NCBI GenBank assembly: GCA_030765065.1
Contig: CM060983.1
Span: 47,180,067 to 47,244,066, forward strand
Source of the DNA: Deroplatys truncata
Lineage: Eukaryota > Arthropoda > Insecta > Mantodea > Mantidae
Length of the DNA: 64,000 bases
Direction: 5' to 3'
Below are positions 55,536 to 64,000 of the stretch, piece by piece (the stretch's first letter is position 1; each line of letters begins with the position of its first letter). Made by a program: the position numbers and the translations under genes. The notes under the pieces are model-generated. The model did no database searches. It had not been told where the DNA came from and saw only the letters and a program-made list of their open reading frames with translations.

Positions 55536-55704
55536 GTGGCCCACACAAGCCGTCCTTAGTTGAAGTTAGTTTATACCGAATAGCATGGATGCCAAAAGGT
55601 TTGTCTAAGCAGGACTGCAAAGGGGACTCCATGCCGACAGAGAGGAGACCGCTAAATGGAATACCTATCTTGAAAACGAACACTTTAACTGATATTACTG
55701 GTCT
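55536..55704. other. Unassigned spacer
   Basis: Contains a 73-codon frame (55520-55741, +) without a recognisable domain. Confidence 0.35.
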
Positions 55705-55870
55705 CAGAGCTCATTCGGTAGAAAAACTGCCTGAAATATGAGATGTTCCGGGTTCGATTCCCGGCTGGGCTCTAGAAAGTAGTCTTTAAACAAAAATATG
55801 TCAAGTATGCCCAGAATGTAGTGTATGAATGAGGTGTGTGTATGTATGGGAGGGGTGTTATCGATGTTTT
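55705..55870 (+). mobile_element. SINE family S2, copy 3
   Basis: The tRNA-like head ('agctcattcggtagaaa', B box 'ccgggttcgattcccgg') is well preserved and followed by an S2-like body ending 'gaatgaggtgtgtgt'. Confidence 0.6.
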
Positions 55871-56484
55871 AATCACCAGTTTGATCATTAACAAGAATTT
55901 AGAGTTGCCGTTTAACGAAAACCTGAGCACATGTTAAATTATTTAGTCACATGATAGCTAATCTACACTCAGTACAATTATATGACACCAATTTGTGCCG
56001 CAAAGTTAACAAGATTAAACGAAATTCTATTTTTATTACCTTTAAATGTCCGTTAGAATTAAATTATTTTCTATTATCGTATTATTCATAATAAGCATGT
56101 ACATAAACATGTCCATCTTGGTGGACGAATTGATGTAGGAGCCTGTTAGGCCCACGTTACATCTGGAATGATGCATATTTCGTAATTTTATTTCTGTACG
56201 TAAAAAAAAAGGATGCAGAAGACGGATGCCGCGTCTGAAAACGTTCGGAAGACAGCCTTCGAGGCTCTGTTGCATTTTGGTGCGTCACCGCACAGATCAT
56301 AACCACATCTGTGTGTTTGTTATTGGTGAACGTTGCCTTTTTGTCTGAATGTCCTGGCTCAAGCTGCATGCAGGCGATCGCGCGACTTTTCAAACGCACT
56401 ATACTTTTCAAACGCACCTATGTCTTCGGATACTTGAAAGGAAAAGGGTATTCTCTCAACTTTCGTATCAATAATTAAAAATTA
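55871..56484. other. Unassigned interval
   Basis: No recognised repeat. Two overlapping minus-strand frames (56042-56275, 56157-56417) lack domains. Confidence 0.35.
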
Positions 56485-56605
56485 AACAAAATTCACTCGG
56501 AATGAAGAGCACTTCATAGGCTATTCGCAGAAAATGCAAGTTACATATATTATGAAAAATATGTTAAGATTTTAATAAAAATGTTTGTTATTCTTTTAGA
56601 AAGCC
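56485..56605 (+). repeat. Family B fragment
   Basis: An internal B piece (actcggaatgaagagcacttc to 'ttgttattcttttag'). Confidence 0.55.
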
Positions 56606-57149
56606 AAGCACTTATATGAATATTGAACCAAAGAAACGCAAATGATGATATTGTACTGTTATGGTAGCAAGACTGAAATAATCGGGAGTAGGCGGAGAAG
56701 AGAGAAGCGTTTTCTCGCAGAGTTCACATTTATTTGCCTGACCGACAATTGCAAAGCCCCCAGCGGGTTAGTCGCGCACCTGGGACCAGCTCGCAAATCC
56801 TGGATGCCGCTACGTTTCGATCGACTTCACGTAATAAAGCATCGATCTGACGCCATCAGTTTTACTACCTGACCAGGGGATTAAATAAATAACTAGACGG
56901 GCCACATAAATACATGACAGTTTTTAATGAGCGGCGCTAATAACCAAGGACTAATGAGGCGTTTGCAATTGCGTGATTAATGTAGGTTTAGTCCTTAGGA
57001 TGACACTGCTGCGAATTTATTTCCATTGTTATTGATTCGAAAAGTTGTAGCATAGAGACATACACAAGGTATCGAAAATAAGAATATTAAGACTGGAATG
57101 ATAAATAACTATGTGAAAAATTCACACTAAATTTTGCAACGTTGCTATG
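56606..57149. other. Unassigned interval
   Basis: Contains a 76-codon frame (56642-56872, +) without a recognisable domain. No repeat identified. Confidence 0.35.
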
Positions 57150-57733
57150 CTGCGTGGAGAAAGTATTACATTCCGCCTAAATATTCGATAACGAAATATT
57201 AATGTTTTCAGGTCCCCTTAAATCCCCCAAGGCATGTGGTTGTGTATGTATGTGTGTGTGTGTTTGTGAATACCATAACTCAAAAACGAAAAATCGGATT
57301 AACACCAAACTTGATATTTAGGTTCAGTACCTTCCAAAGATGCGGTATGAAGGTTATCAAGAAAATCACCCAATCCTAAACTACCCTTTACATGGAACAT
57401 TTTTCGAAATTTTTCATTTTCTAAAAAAAATGGCTCCAATAATTTTGAATAAATATCATATATTAAAGTTATTTACATGGGAAATAAAATGTAAATCTTG
57501 AATTTCCTGGGAATAGCCTGTGATGTCCATTTTGAAGGAATTCAGTATAATCCTGTATAACTGGTAAACGTTAAGCGATAGACGAGAACGTACCACACAA
57601 AAATCGTAGATCTCTTTAAAACACAATTTATTTCAAATAATTTTTTATAAAACAAGTCATTTCCAACATATCCGTTATTAATGTTTCGAGTTGTTCAATA
57701 CTTTGTCATTCTTTTCAAGTCACACACAGTTTT
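57150..57733 (-). mobile_element. Family B, left part, split by A
   Basis: A minus-strand B copy runs from 'gagaaagtattacattccg' to 'cacacacagtttt', where A enters. The tip is partly lost. Confidence 0.75.
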
Positions 57734-58581
57734 ACTTTCTCTACTACGTATAGTAAATCGGGGAAGTATTGTATTCCACCCAAAAACTCGATACCGTGAT
57801 TTCACCGGAAATACATGCTTTGAGACCCCCTGAATCCAAAAAACGTGCTTTTGGAAACATGTCCGTGTGTGTGTCTGTGTGTGTGTGTGAACAGCATAAC
57901 TCAGAAACCAACAGTCGGATAAACACCAAACTTGGTATTTAGGTTCAGTATCTTCCAGAGATGCGACACAAAGGTTTCCAAAAAAATCCCCCGCGCCCCA
58001 GATTACCCTTTACATGGAACATTTTTAGAAAATTTTAATTTTCACAAAAATGTCTCTAACGATTTTGAATAAAATACCATAAGTTTAAGACATTTTTATG
58101 GCAAATGAATTGTATATATCGAATTTTCTGGGAATGTATCTCCAAAAGTATTCTTCATTGTGAACGACTTTTGCATAACTGGTAAACCATAAGAGATAGA
58201 CTAAATTTTACTACACCAAAAATGTAGATCGCGTTAAAATACACAATTTATGTCATATACATTTTTTTTGTTGAGTGAACCATTTTCGAGATATTGCTTG
58301 TTATTCCCTTAAATTTTCCAATTCTAATACTTTTTCTCAAATTCGTTATTCATTTTGTTCTGTCCTGGTAATTCAAAGAGAATAGAATACTCCACATAGC
58401 AACCACATCTTACAATATTTGACTATCGCTTAAAGCCTAGCAATTCCCTTGTATCTACAAGAAAATTGGCAATAAGATTAATATTCGATATCTCGATTGA
58501 CATGAAGCATATGGAGAATAAGCGTTTGTAAAAATAGTTTGTAGAAGAGTAGAGAAAGTCATGTGAGTGTAACACATCAGA
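57734..58581 (-). mobile_element. Family A repeat, full length, nested in B
   Basis: This complete copy lies in the B block 'cattcagttgtttctcgcg', with T runs on both sides. A mixed GT run is at about 57866-57890. Confidence 0.82.
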
Positions 58582-58825
58582 TTTTTCTTTCTCGCGATTG
58601 CATAGAAACAGTATGGAATTTTAAGGCTAGTATATAGCGTCCAGTTCATAAACATTTGACTATCGCTGCTCTCTTTGTATCTATAACGAAATGTAGCTAT
58701 TTCTGCAAAAGTTTATTTGGATTAAAATTAGTAGACAGAAAAATAAGTTTAAGAAGAATACGTTATATACCCACTAATAAACGATAGAGGGTAGAGAAAG
58801 TCATGTGGATGTATCACATCAGATT
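58582..58825 (-). mobile_element. Family B, right part
   Basis: This continues B from 'tttctcgcgattgcatag' to the terminus (gatgtatcacatcaga). Confidence 0.78.
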
Positions 58826-59139
58826 GTTTTATAGTGTTTCACAACCGTGATTAGTGCATACGTCATGAACCATAGGCAGAGGACACTAGGGATATATGAA
58901 ATGAAATGAGATTGGGAAAGTAAATTTTGGGAAAGAAATGTTTCAGGCCTAAGTTATAGGGTACCTCCTAGACATTTGTTAGATATGGAGAATCTGGAAA
59001 TATCTAAGTAGGGAGGACGTCTTGGCGGGATTTCAATCGAAAACCTTCTGATCACGAGTCCGAGCCCTAACGACCTCGGCTACCCGTAAAGAGATGAAAA
59101 CTGGGACAATTACCAAAATTGGTGTTTAATTTACGCTTG
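58826..59139 (-). mobile_element. SINE family S3-like copy, degraded
   Basis: A minus-strand tRNA-like head is visible near 59030-59090 (B box 'gttttcgattgaaat', then 'gtagccgaggtcg'). The body toward 58880 is poorly conserved. Confidence 0.4.
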
Positions 59140-59366
59140 CGAATTGAATTTTATTTATGGACGCTCTTTAACTGATGTGGTCCTTAGCGTCCCATTCTAT
59201 ACTGGGCGTGAAAGACCGAAAATTTTGCTCAGAGGCCTCTTTATCAGGCTTGAGGTTCTTTTACGTGCCGTAAATCTACAAAAATGGGACCAACGGCTTT
59301 ACTTCCCTTCCGAAGGAAGCCATGCTAAGGATTTTTACGCCTGAAAAAAACCCATTGCCCTCCGCC

Positions 59367-60402
59367 CTGTTTAGGTTACCCGGGCAATATTCGATTTTTA
59401 CCGCCGAACTTTTTAGTCTTTATCAATCCGTTTTATACATTCAGCGGTACGACTTGCGGCGTTGTGTTGTTTGTACGGACTCTCTGAGTGCCCTTCAGAG
59501 TATTAACGCGCTGTACAATTACCACCCCCTCGTACAGCGCATACCTGACCTGCTCCACTCGCTTGGTGCCTCTGGCATCAGCGTCTCCTTCATGTGGATT
59601 CCAGATCATGTGGGTATCTCATGGAACGAGTCTACCGACGCCGCTGCCAAATCGCCAGGTTTATCACCCAGATATTTTACCTCTGTTGTTCCCTCTAAAG
59701 ATTTGTTTGTTATTTTACGTAGCCGCATCCTCTCGCTTTGTTGGGTGAATTAACGGCCCTCCGGGGGAACAAGTTGCGGGAGGTTAAACATCTTCCGTTA
59801 GTTTGGGGTACCTCTACTCATTCTTCTCGTCGGGAAGAGGTACTTTTGGCTCGTTTACGAATCGGATATTGCCTTTTTGGTCATAGATACCTGCTCAGTG
59901 GTGACCCCGCACCACTCTGTGAACAGTATGATGCGCCCTTAACGGTGCGTCACATTTTAACACAGTCTCAAATTATAGCTCCGTTGCGCGTTCGTGTGGT
60001 TCTGCCTGTTGGCATAGCCAACGTTTTGGCAGACGACGTGCATGCTGTAGAATGCCTTTTACGTTTTATAAATGACAGTGGTTTTAATCGGCGCATTTGA
60101 TCCGCTGAGCGTCTTTTAGCTTTGTGATTTTATATTGTCTGTTTTAATGGGGCTCTTCTCCCCGGCGGACATATGGCGCTCATGTCCCTTGAGTTCTACA
60201 GTATACGTCGTTTTACTCTTTTCTTGTTTTATTTACAATGGATTTAGTGTGGTGTACCTTAGATTTTACTGTCTTGTTTTAGTGTTTTAGACTAAGCGGG
60301 TTTGTGTCCCGTATTTTAAATTTGGATTTTAAATTTTATACTTTGTAAGGGCGCTGATGACCTTAGCTGTTTAGCGCCCGTAAGCCACATCACATCCATC
60401 CA
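59367..60402 (+). mobile_element. 5'-truncated non-LTR retrotransposon with RNase H
   Basis: This 1,036-bp LINE tail is inserted in S1. TCCGCC repeats at 59361-59366 and 60403-60408. It comprises part of an RNase H domain, the C-terminal region and a 3' untranslated region. A stem GGGCGCT/AGCGCCC (60349-60355 with 60373-60379) lies just before a short CATC-rich tail. 5' truncation with a simple-repeat tail and a short duplication is the expected product of target-primed reverse transcription. Confidence 0.88.
59370..60100 (+). pseudogene. LINE ORF2 C-terminus: RNase H and zinc-binding end
   Basis: The first frame (to 59753) reads IFTAELFSLYQSV, CTDSLSALQSI and FMWIPDHVGISWNESTDAAAK. These hold the RNase H Glu (TAEL), Asp (CTDS) and last Asp (ESTD). 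A frame change near 59740 leads to a second frame: RLRIGYCLFGHRYLLSGDPAPLCEQ with LTVRHIL, the C-terminal region of I/Jockey-type elements. The usual second Cys reads Tyr (CEQYD), and the Cys after HIL reads Ser. Upstream reverse transcriptase and endonuclease are absent. Confidence 0.85.
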
Positions 60403-60471
60403 TCCGCCGGGGTTGGACCCGCCAACTCGGGAACTAGAAGCTAGCATGTAACCACTACACCACGGAGGACG

Positions 60472-61227
60472 CTGCAAATGCGTTGTTCATTAGTAAATTT
60501 ATTGCAAAGAATGTTACGCAATACATTAACAATAACCAAGAACGCTGACTGACAACCAAATGAAGGTGTATACCACGTTGGCAATGATGTCCTCTAATTA
60601 ATTTTACATTCACCGAGGCCTTTAAACTTTACCGACAAAAAAATTAAGGGGAAACTTACTTTTACACCAGCCTGTACATATTAATATCAGTTATTTTCCA
60701 AGTTTTAAAATTATCATTAGCATTTAGATTAAGGTTTTACTGTACGATAGATGATTTAGATCCCCGAGCGTGCTCCAACTGCAGGATCCACCTGTTGGAA
60801 CGTTTCTTATAATGACGTCTCCGTTAGACTCCTGAGTGAATGTCTTCTCCCGAACTTATGCAAATTGCATAGCGCTGCAGTGAGAACACACGTCATCAGC
60901 GCGTGGAGGATTCACACTCTCATGGGGTTTCTCTGCTTTATTTTCTTTCAGTTGTAAAGAAAATCTTCCTGGTAGATCCACAAGTGGATGTGCTTGTCGC
61001 CTCTTTCTTCGTGCTTGTTACTGGCTGGTATAACACAGTCCTCATTTTCGTTCCTAAGGCGAAGGATCGTTCAAGTTTTTATCTTAGAAAAGTTAAAATT
61101 AAAAGATTTCTGAAATTTTTCTTTATGATTTTGCTAAAGGTAAATTTAACACTCTGACCAAATTAAAGTTTATATTTTAAATAGTTTTTGATTAATTAAA
61201 AATTGCTTATTAAATTCCACTCGAATA
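60472..61227. other. Unassigned interval
   Basis: An 84-codon hydrophobic frame (60903-61157, +) has no recognisable domain. No repeat identified. Confidence 0.35.
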
Positions 61228-61331
61228 TCGTCCAGTTATAAAACATTTGACTATCTCTGTTCCCATTGTTTCTTAACGAAATGTGTAATGTAACTATTTC
61301 CAGAAAGGTTTATTTCGATTAAAATGAAGTA
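61228..61331 (-). repeat. Family B, left part, split by DD41D element 2
   Basis: An internal B piece ('cgtccagttataaaacatttg' to 'aaaatgaagta') ends at the transposon. B resumes at 62895. Confidence 0.65.
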
Positions 61332-61442
61332 AAGGTTCTTTCAACAAGAGTGTCCTATCTTTAACATGTGATAGCGGCCGTTGTTATTGAGTTACAGCAG
61401 TCATGTTTTTCATGAAGTTACAGTTGTTATTGACAAATAGCT

Positions 61443-62806
61443 ATGGAACGTTACAGCATTCAGCAACGCGTAGAAATTGTGAACATTTATTATCAAGATG
61501 GATCATCTGTTCGCCAAACCTTCCGTGTATTGCGTGAAGTTTACGGTGTGCATAATCGTCCCTGCGAGAGAACGATTCGGCGTTTGATCGATAAATTTGA
61601 AAGAAGTGGTTCTATCAGCGATCAAAGAACGCCTGTACGTAATCGTCGTAAGCGCTCCAACAAAACATGGGCGCCGTTCGTGATAGTGTACGGGTGAACG
61701 GAAACAAATCAATTGCTCGTCGAGCGCAAGAATTGGGGCTTTCACCGACCACAACTTGGCGAATTCTGCATCTGGACTTGAAGTTTCGCGCTCACAAAAT
61801 GGTGTTGACTCAATAACTAAAGCCCAATGACCATAGATTGCGCCGTGTATTCGCTGACTGGGCTATGGAGCAATTGGAAGCTGACCCGGATTTTTGTCGA
61901 AAAGAAGTGGTTCTGTCAGCGATCAAAGAACGCCTGTACGTAATCGTCGTAAGCGCTCCAACAAAACATGGGCGCCGTTCGTGATAGTGTACGGGTGAAC
62001 GGAAACAAATCAATTGCTCGTCGAGCGCAAGAATTGGGGCTTTCACCGACCACAACTTGGCGAATTCTGCATCTGGACTTGAAGTTTCGCGCTCACAAAA
62101 TGGTGTTGACTCAATAACTAAAGCCCAATGACCATAGATTGCGCCGTGTATTCGCTGACTGGGCTATGGAGCAATTGGAAGCTGACCCGGATTTTTGTCG
62201 AAAAAATCATCTTCAGCGACGAAGCCCACTTTTGGATGAATGCTTGTGTTAACAAACAAAATTGCCGCTATTGGAGCAATCACAATGCAATGCAGATTCA
62301 AGAAAGACCACTTCATCCCCAAAAGGTTACTGTGTGGTGTGGATTTTGGTATGTTGGAATCATTTGTCCATATTGTTTCCAAGATGAAAATGGAGAAGCT
62401 CTAACTGTCAATGGAGAAAGTTACCGGGCTCTCATAAGGGACTATTTTTGGCCTCAGTTGGATGGTATGGATCTCAGAAGCATCTGGTTCCACATGTCAT
62501 ACTGCTCTCGAAACAATCGATCTTTTGAAGGAGAAGTTCAGATGTTTCATCATTTCCCATGGTGGTGATGTTAACTCGCCCCCGAGGTCATGTGATTTAA
62601 CGCCGTTGGATTACTTCTTGTGGGGTTATGTTAAATCTCGAGTTTATGTCAACAAGCCAGAAACAGTAAATTATCTTATGAATAACATCACGCGTGTTAT
62701 TCGTGAAGTTGGACCTAATTTACGTTCTTCTGTCATTGAAAATTGATATACGCGCAACCCAACAAGTCGCGGCGGTCACTTAACTGTTGTTCTCTTCCAC
62801 ACATAA
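61443..62806 (+). pseudogene. DD41D-like transposase, duplicated and inactivated
   Basis: The ATG at 61443 opens MERYSIQQRVEIVNIYY, and NRPCERTIRRLIDKFERSGS follows in frame up to the duplication. The 301-bp period is not a multiple of three, so the duplication breaks the frame. Later pieces read IIFSDEAHFWMNACVNKQN (first Asp) and, after a deletion that removes the second Asp block (QDGA), SCDLTPLDYFLWGYVKSRVY. Fewer random changes than copy 1 suggest a younger insertion. Confidence 0.87.
61602..62203 (+). repeat. 301-bp tandem duplication inside transposase
   Basis: Units 61602-61902 and 61903-62203 are near identical; the visible difference is ctatcag versus ctgtcag near the start. Both junctions lie at a 'gaaa(a)gaagtgg'-like microhomology. 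Confidence 0.9.
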
Positions 62807-62894
62807 TGACATTAATTATGCTCCAAAATATAAAAAAATAAACCTCTGTCATTTATATAACGTGTTTTATTTATGTTCAAAAATAGGTACGACG

Positions 62895-63000
62895 TATAGG
62901 TAGGAAAATAAAATTTCGTAAGAATAATTTGTATCTGTCAGTACCAATAAATGATAGAGGGTAGAAAAGTCATATGAATGTAATACACAAGAGTTTTTCA
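62895..63000 (-). repeat. Family B, right part
   Basis: This continues B ('taggaaaataaaatttcg') to its terminus (gtaatacacaagagttttt). Confidence 0.65.
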
Positions 63001-63584
63001 TAAAATGGCGTTGGATATGGGAATGGAAAACCAGAATATTGGTTAGTGAAAAGCGGGGAGGAAAAATCGGAGGTAATACACTAAATGGAAAACCGCCGCG
63101 GGATCATGTACGAAGCGGGAGGCTAGCAAACAAGACTGGGAACCCAATATTTCTCCCTTGGGGTCGGAAAGTCGATAATGCAGGCCGTTGCATGCTCTTG
63201 GGATTAAGATAAGCGGGAAACATATCCATCAGGGGAAATGTGAAACTTAAGATGGAGTTCAAATACACATTTGGCGAATTCCTGCTGCATACGGGTCCTT
63301 CCAAGTGGAAAAGACTGGCAGATCCTCGGATCGCTTTGTATTCCAATGTTGCTCCTTCTGTTTTACTAAGGAATAGCCAACTATATAGCCGCTGCAGAAA
63401 CTGGCGCATTTTCTTACGAGCGAGGAGTTTCCAATCGAGTTTCAATGCAAGGCGAAGAAACTTTCTTCTGTATTACAAGCCCTGATGCGTTTCCTGTAAT
63501 TTAAATGAGCTTCAACTAATGTTTGTATGCAAGTAATTATCTTACGAGAGGAAATCCGAATTTAAAAGCGAAAATAAATTAACA
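63001..63584. other. Unassigned interval
   Basis: Frames of 113 codons (63104-63445, -) and 81 codons (63240-63485, +) overlap. Neither has a recognisable domain, and no repeat is recognised. Confidence 0.35.
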
Positions 63585-63735
63585 ACGTGTGACACTCGGA
63601 TTCCGGACACCCGTGTTTGATTCCCGTCGACCGCCCGCTCTGACCTTGGGTTTTTTGTTGTTTTCTCTGGCCGGTAGGTGAATATTGGGATGGTCTCTCA
63701 TCTACCATCATTTCCCTTTCATTCCATTTCCTTCT
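63585..63735 (+). mobile_element. SINE family S3, copy
   Basis: The head with B box 'gtgtttgattcccgtcgacc' is followed by 'ctctgaccttgggttttttg' and 'ggtaggtgaatattgggatgg', one of the clearest S3 copies. Confidence 0.65.
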
Positions 63736-63749
63736 ATAACTAGGAAACT

Positions 63750-63860
63750 AAGTAGTGCACAAAAACATAATGCAGGAAAATTTTAAACTCGTTAAAATAC
63801 ACCACTTGTGAAACAAATTATTTCACAAGTGTATGCCATTTTCAAAACATTCCATGTTGA
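63750..63860 (-). repeat. Diverged family B fragment with a hairpin
   Basis: A weak match to the B block 'taaaacacacaatttatttc..gcataagccattt'. It contains a perfect 11-bp inverted repeat (63803-63813 with 63821-63831). Confidence 0.4.
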
Positions 63861-64000
63861 AAGCTTACACTTTCCCCCAAGTATCAGTGTATCATTTTGA
63901 CAGACAAGCTTGAAAGTTTGGTATTCTTTTTGTTTCTCTTGTGAGAGCTGTTATCACAAACATTTGAATACTGTTTCTGCAAGTTGAAAGGTCTTTCTAG
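63861..64000. other. Unassigned window end
   Basis: AT-rich sequence. Nothing recognised. Confidence 0.35.

Larger units (their letters stand above)
59140..60471 (-). mobile_element. SINE family S1, copy 4, split by a LINE fragment
   Basis: The S1 tail and body lie at 59140-59366 and the tRNA-like head at 60403-60471 (ctacaccacggagg on +), both on the minus strand. The LINE fragment between them is flanked by TCCGCC, so one SINE was cut in two. The outer target duplication is not clear. Confidence 0.85.
61332..62894 (+). mobile_element. DD41D-like element copy 2, with internal duplication
   Basis: The left end AAGGTTCTTTCAACAAGAG matches copy 1 at 33139. The right inverted repeat breaks off after 'caaaaatagg'. 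TA flanks it at 61330-61331 and 62895-62896. Length is 1,563 bp, of which 301 bp is a tandem duplication, leaving 1,262 bp, as in copy 1. It interrupts a B copy. Confidence 0.88.

Noticed and set aside
55710..55790. Possible tRNA gene (+)
   Set aside because: It has a good B box but is followed by the S2 body seen at two other sites, so it is a SINE head.
59140..61160. Host gene spanning the RNase H-like frame
   Set aside because: The RNase H and C-terminal pieces, the 3' stem, the simple tail and the TCCGCC duplication explain it as a LINE fragment.
1..64000. CRISPR arrays, bacterial operons, integrons or phage modules
   Set aside because: No regularly spaced short repeats, no ribosome-binding-site-linked gene clusters. 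All features point to a eukaryotic repeat landscape.

Overview
This window looks like AT-rich, gene-poor nuclear DNA from an arthropod with a large genome, probably an insect. The evidence is the element mix: Tc1-like, mariner and DD41D-like transposons, a PIF/Harbinger derivative, Jockey/CR1-like and RNase H-bearing non-LTR retrotransposon fragments, tRNA-headed SINEs, and dozens of copies of AT-rich non-coding repeats. The species cannot be read from the sequence. I find no intact host gene, rRNA, functional tRNA, CRISPR array or bacterial operon. Every recognisable coding stretch is a broken transposase or reverse transcriptase.

About half of the window is built from two related non-coding repeats, here called A (~830-890 bp) and B (~800 bp). 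Both start with TCTGATGTGTTACACTCACA or a close variant and end with GTAGAGAAAGT. An ACTTTCTCTAC/GTAGAGAAAGT inverted repeat lies about 20 nt inside one end but at the very tip of the other. Both carry an internal CA/GT microsatellite, insert into A/T runs and often insert into each other. A third repeat, C (0.8-1.1 kb, seven copies), starts TGAGGCAG. Six copies are flanked by 5-bp target duplications, and a GGCGCCCA primer-binding-site-like motif lies close to the 3' end.

Layout: 1-2 kb, A and B copies with an S2 SINE; 2.7-4.1 kb, decayed Tc1 element; 4.5-6.0 kb, A and B; 6.0-7.6 kb, unassigned island with a richer base composition; 7.6-14.5 kb, A/B copies including a three-unit B array carrying an S1 SINE; 14.5-18.3 kb, a LINE reverse transcriptase split by an A copy that is itself split by a PIF/Harbinger element; 18.4-22.6 kb, C1 and C2 with B; 22.8-32.7 kb, nested A/B; 33.1-34.4 kb, DD41D-like element 1; 35.2-39.4 kb, C6 with B and A; 39.7-40.2 kb, mariner remnant; 41.2-44.7 kb, C3 and C7; 46.2-49.6 kb, two opposed transposon ends hosting a mariner (with an S1 SINE) and C4; 51.7-58.8 kb, A, mariner 3, C5 and A-in-B; 59.1-60.5 kb, a LINE tail inside an S1 SINE; 61.3-62.9 kb, DD41D-like element 2 with a 301-bp internal duplication.

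The elements do not form a pathway. The window is best read as a stratigraphy: B is generally oldest, A and C are inserted into B, and PIF/Harbinger, mariner, S1 and the LINE tail occupy inner layers. The least ordinary signals are the asymmetric ends and one-sided A/T-run junctions of A/B, and the C family, which has clean 5-bp duplications but ends beyond a primer-binding-site-like motif instead of at a canonical LTR end.
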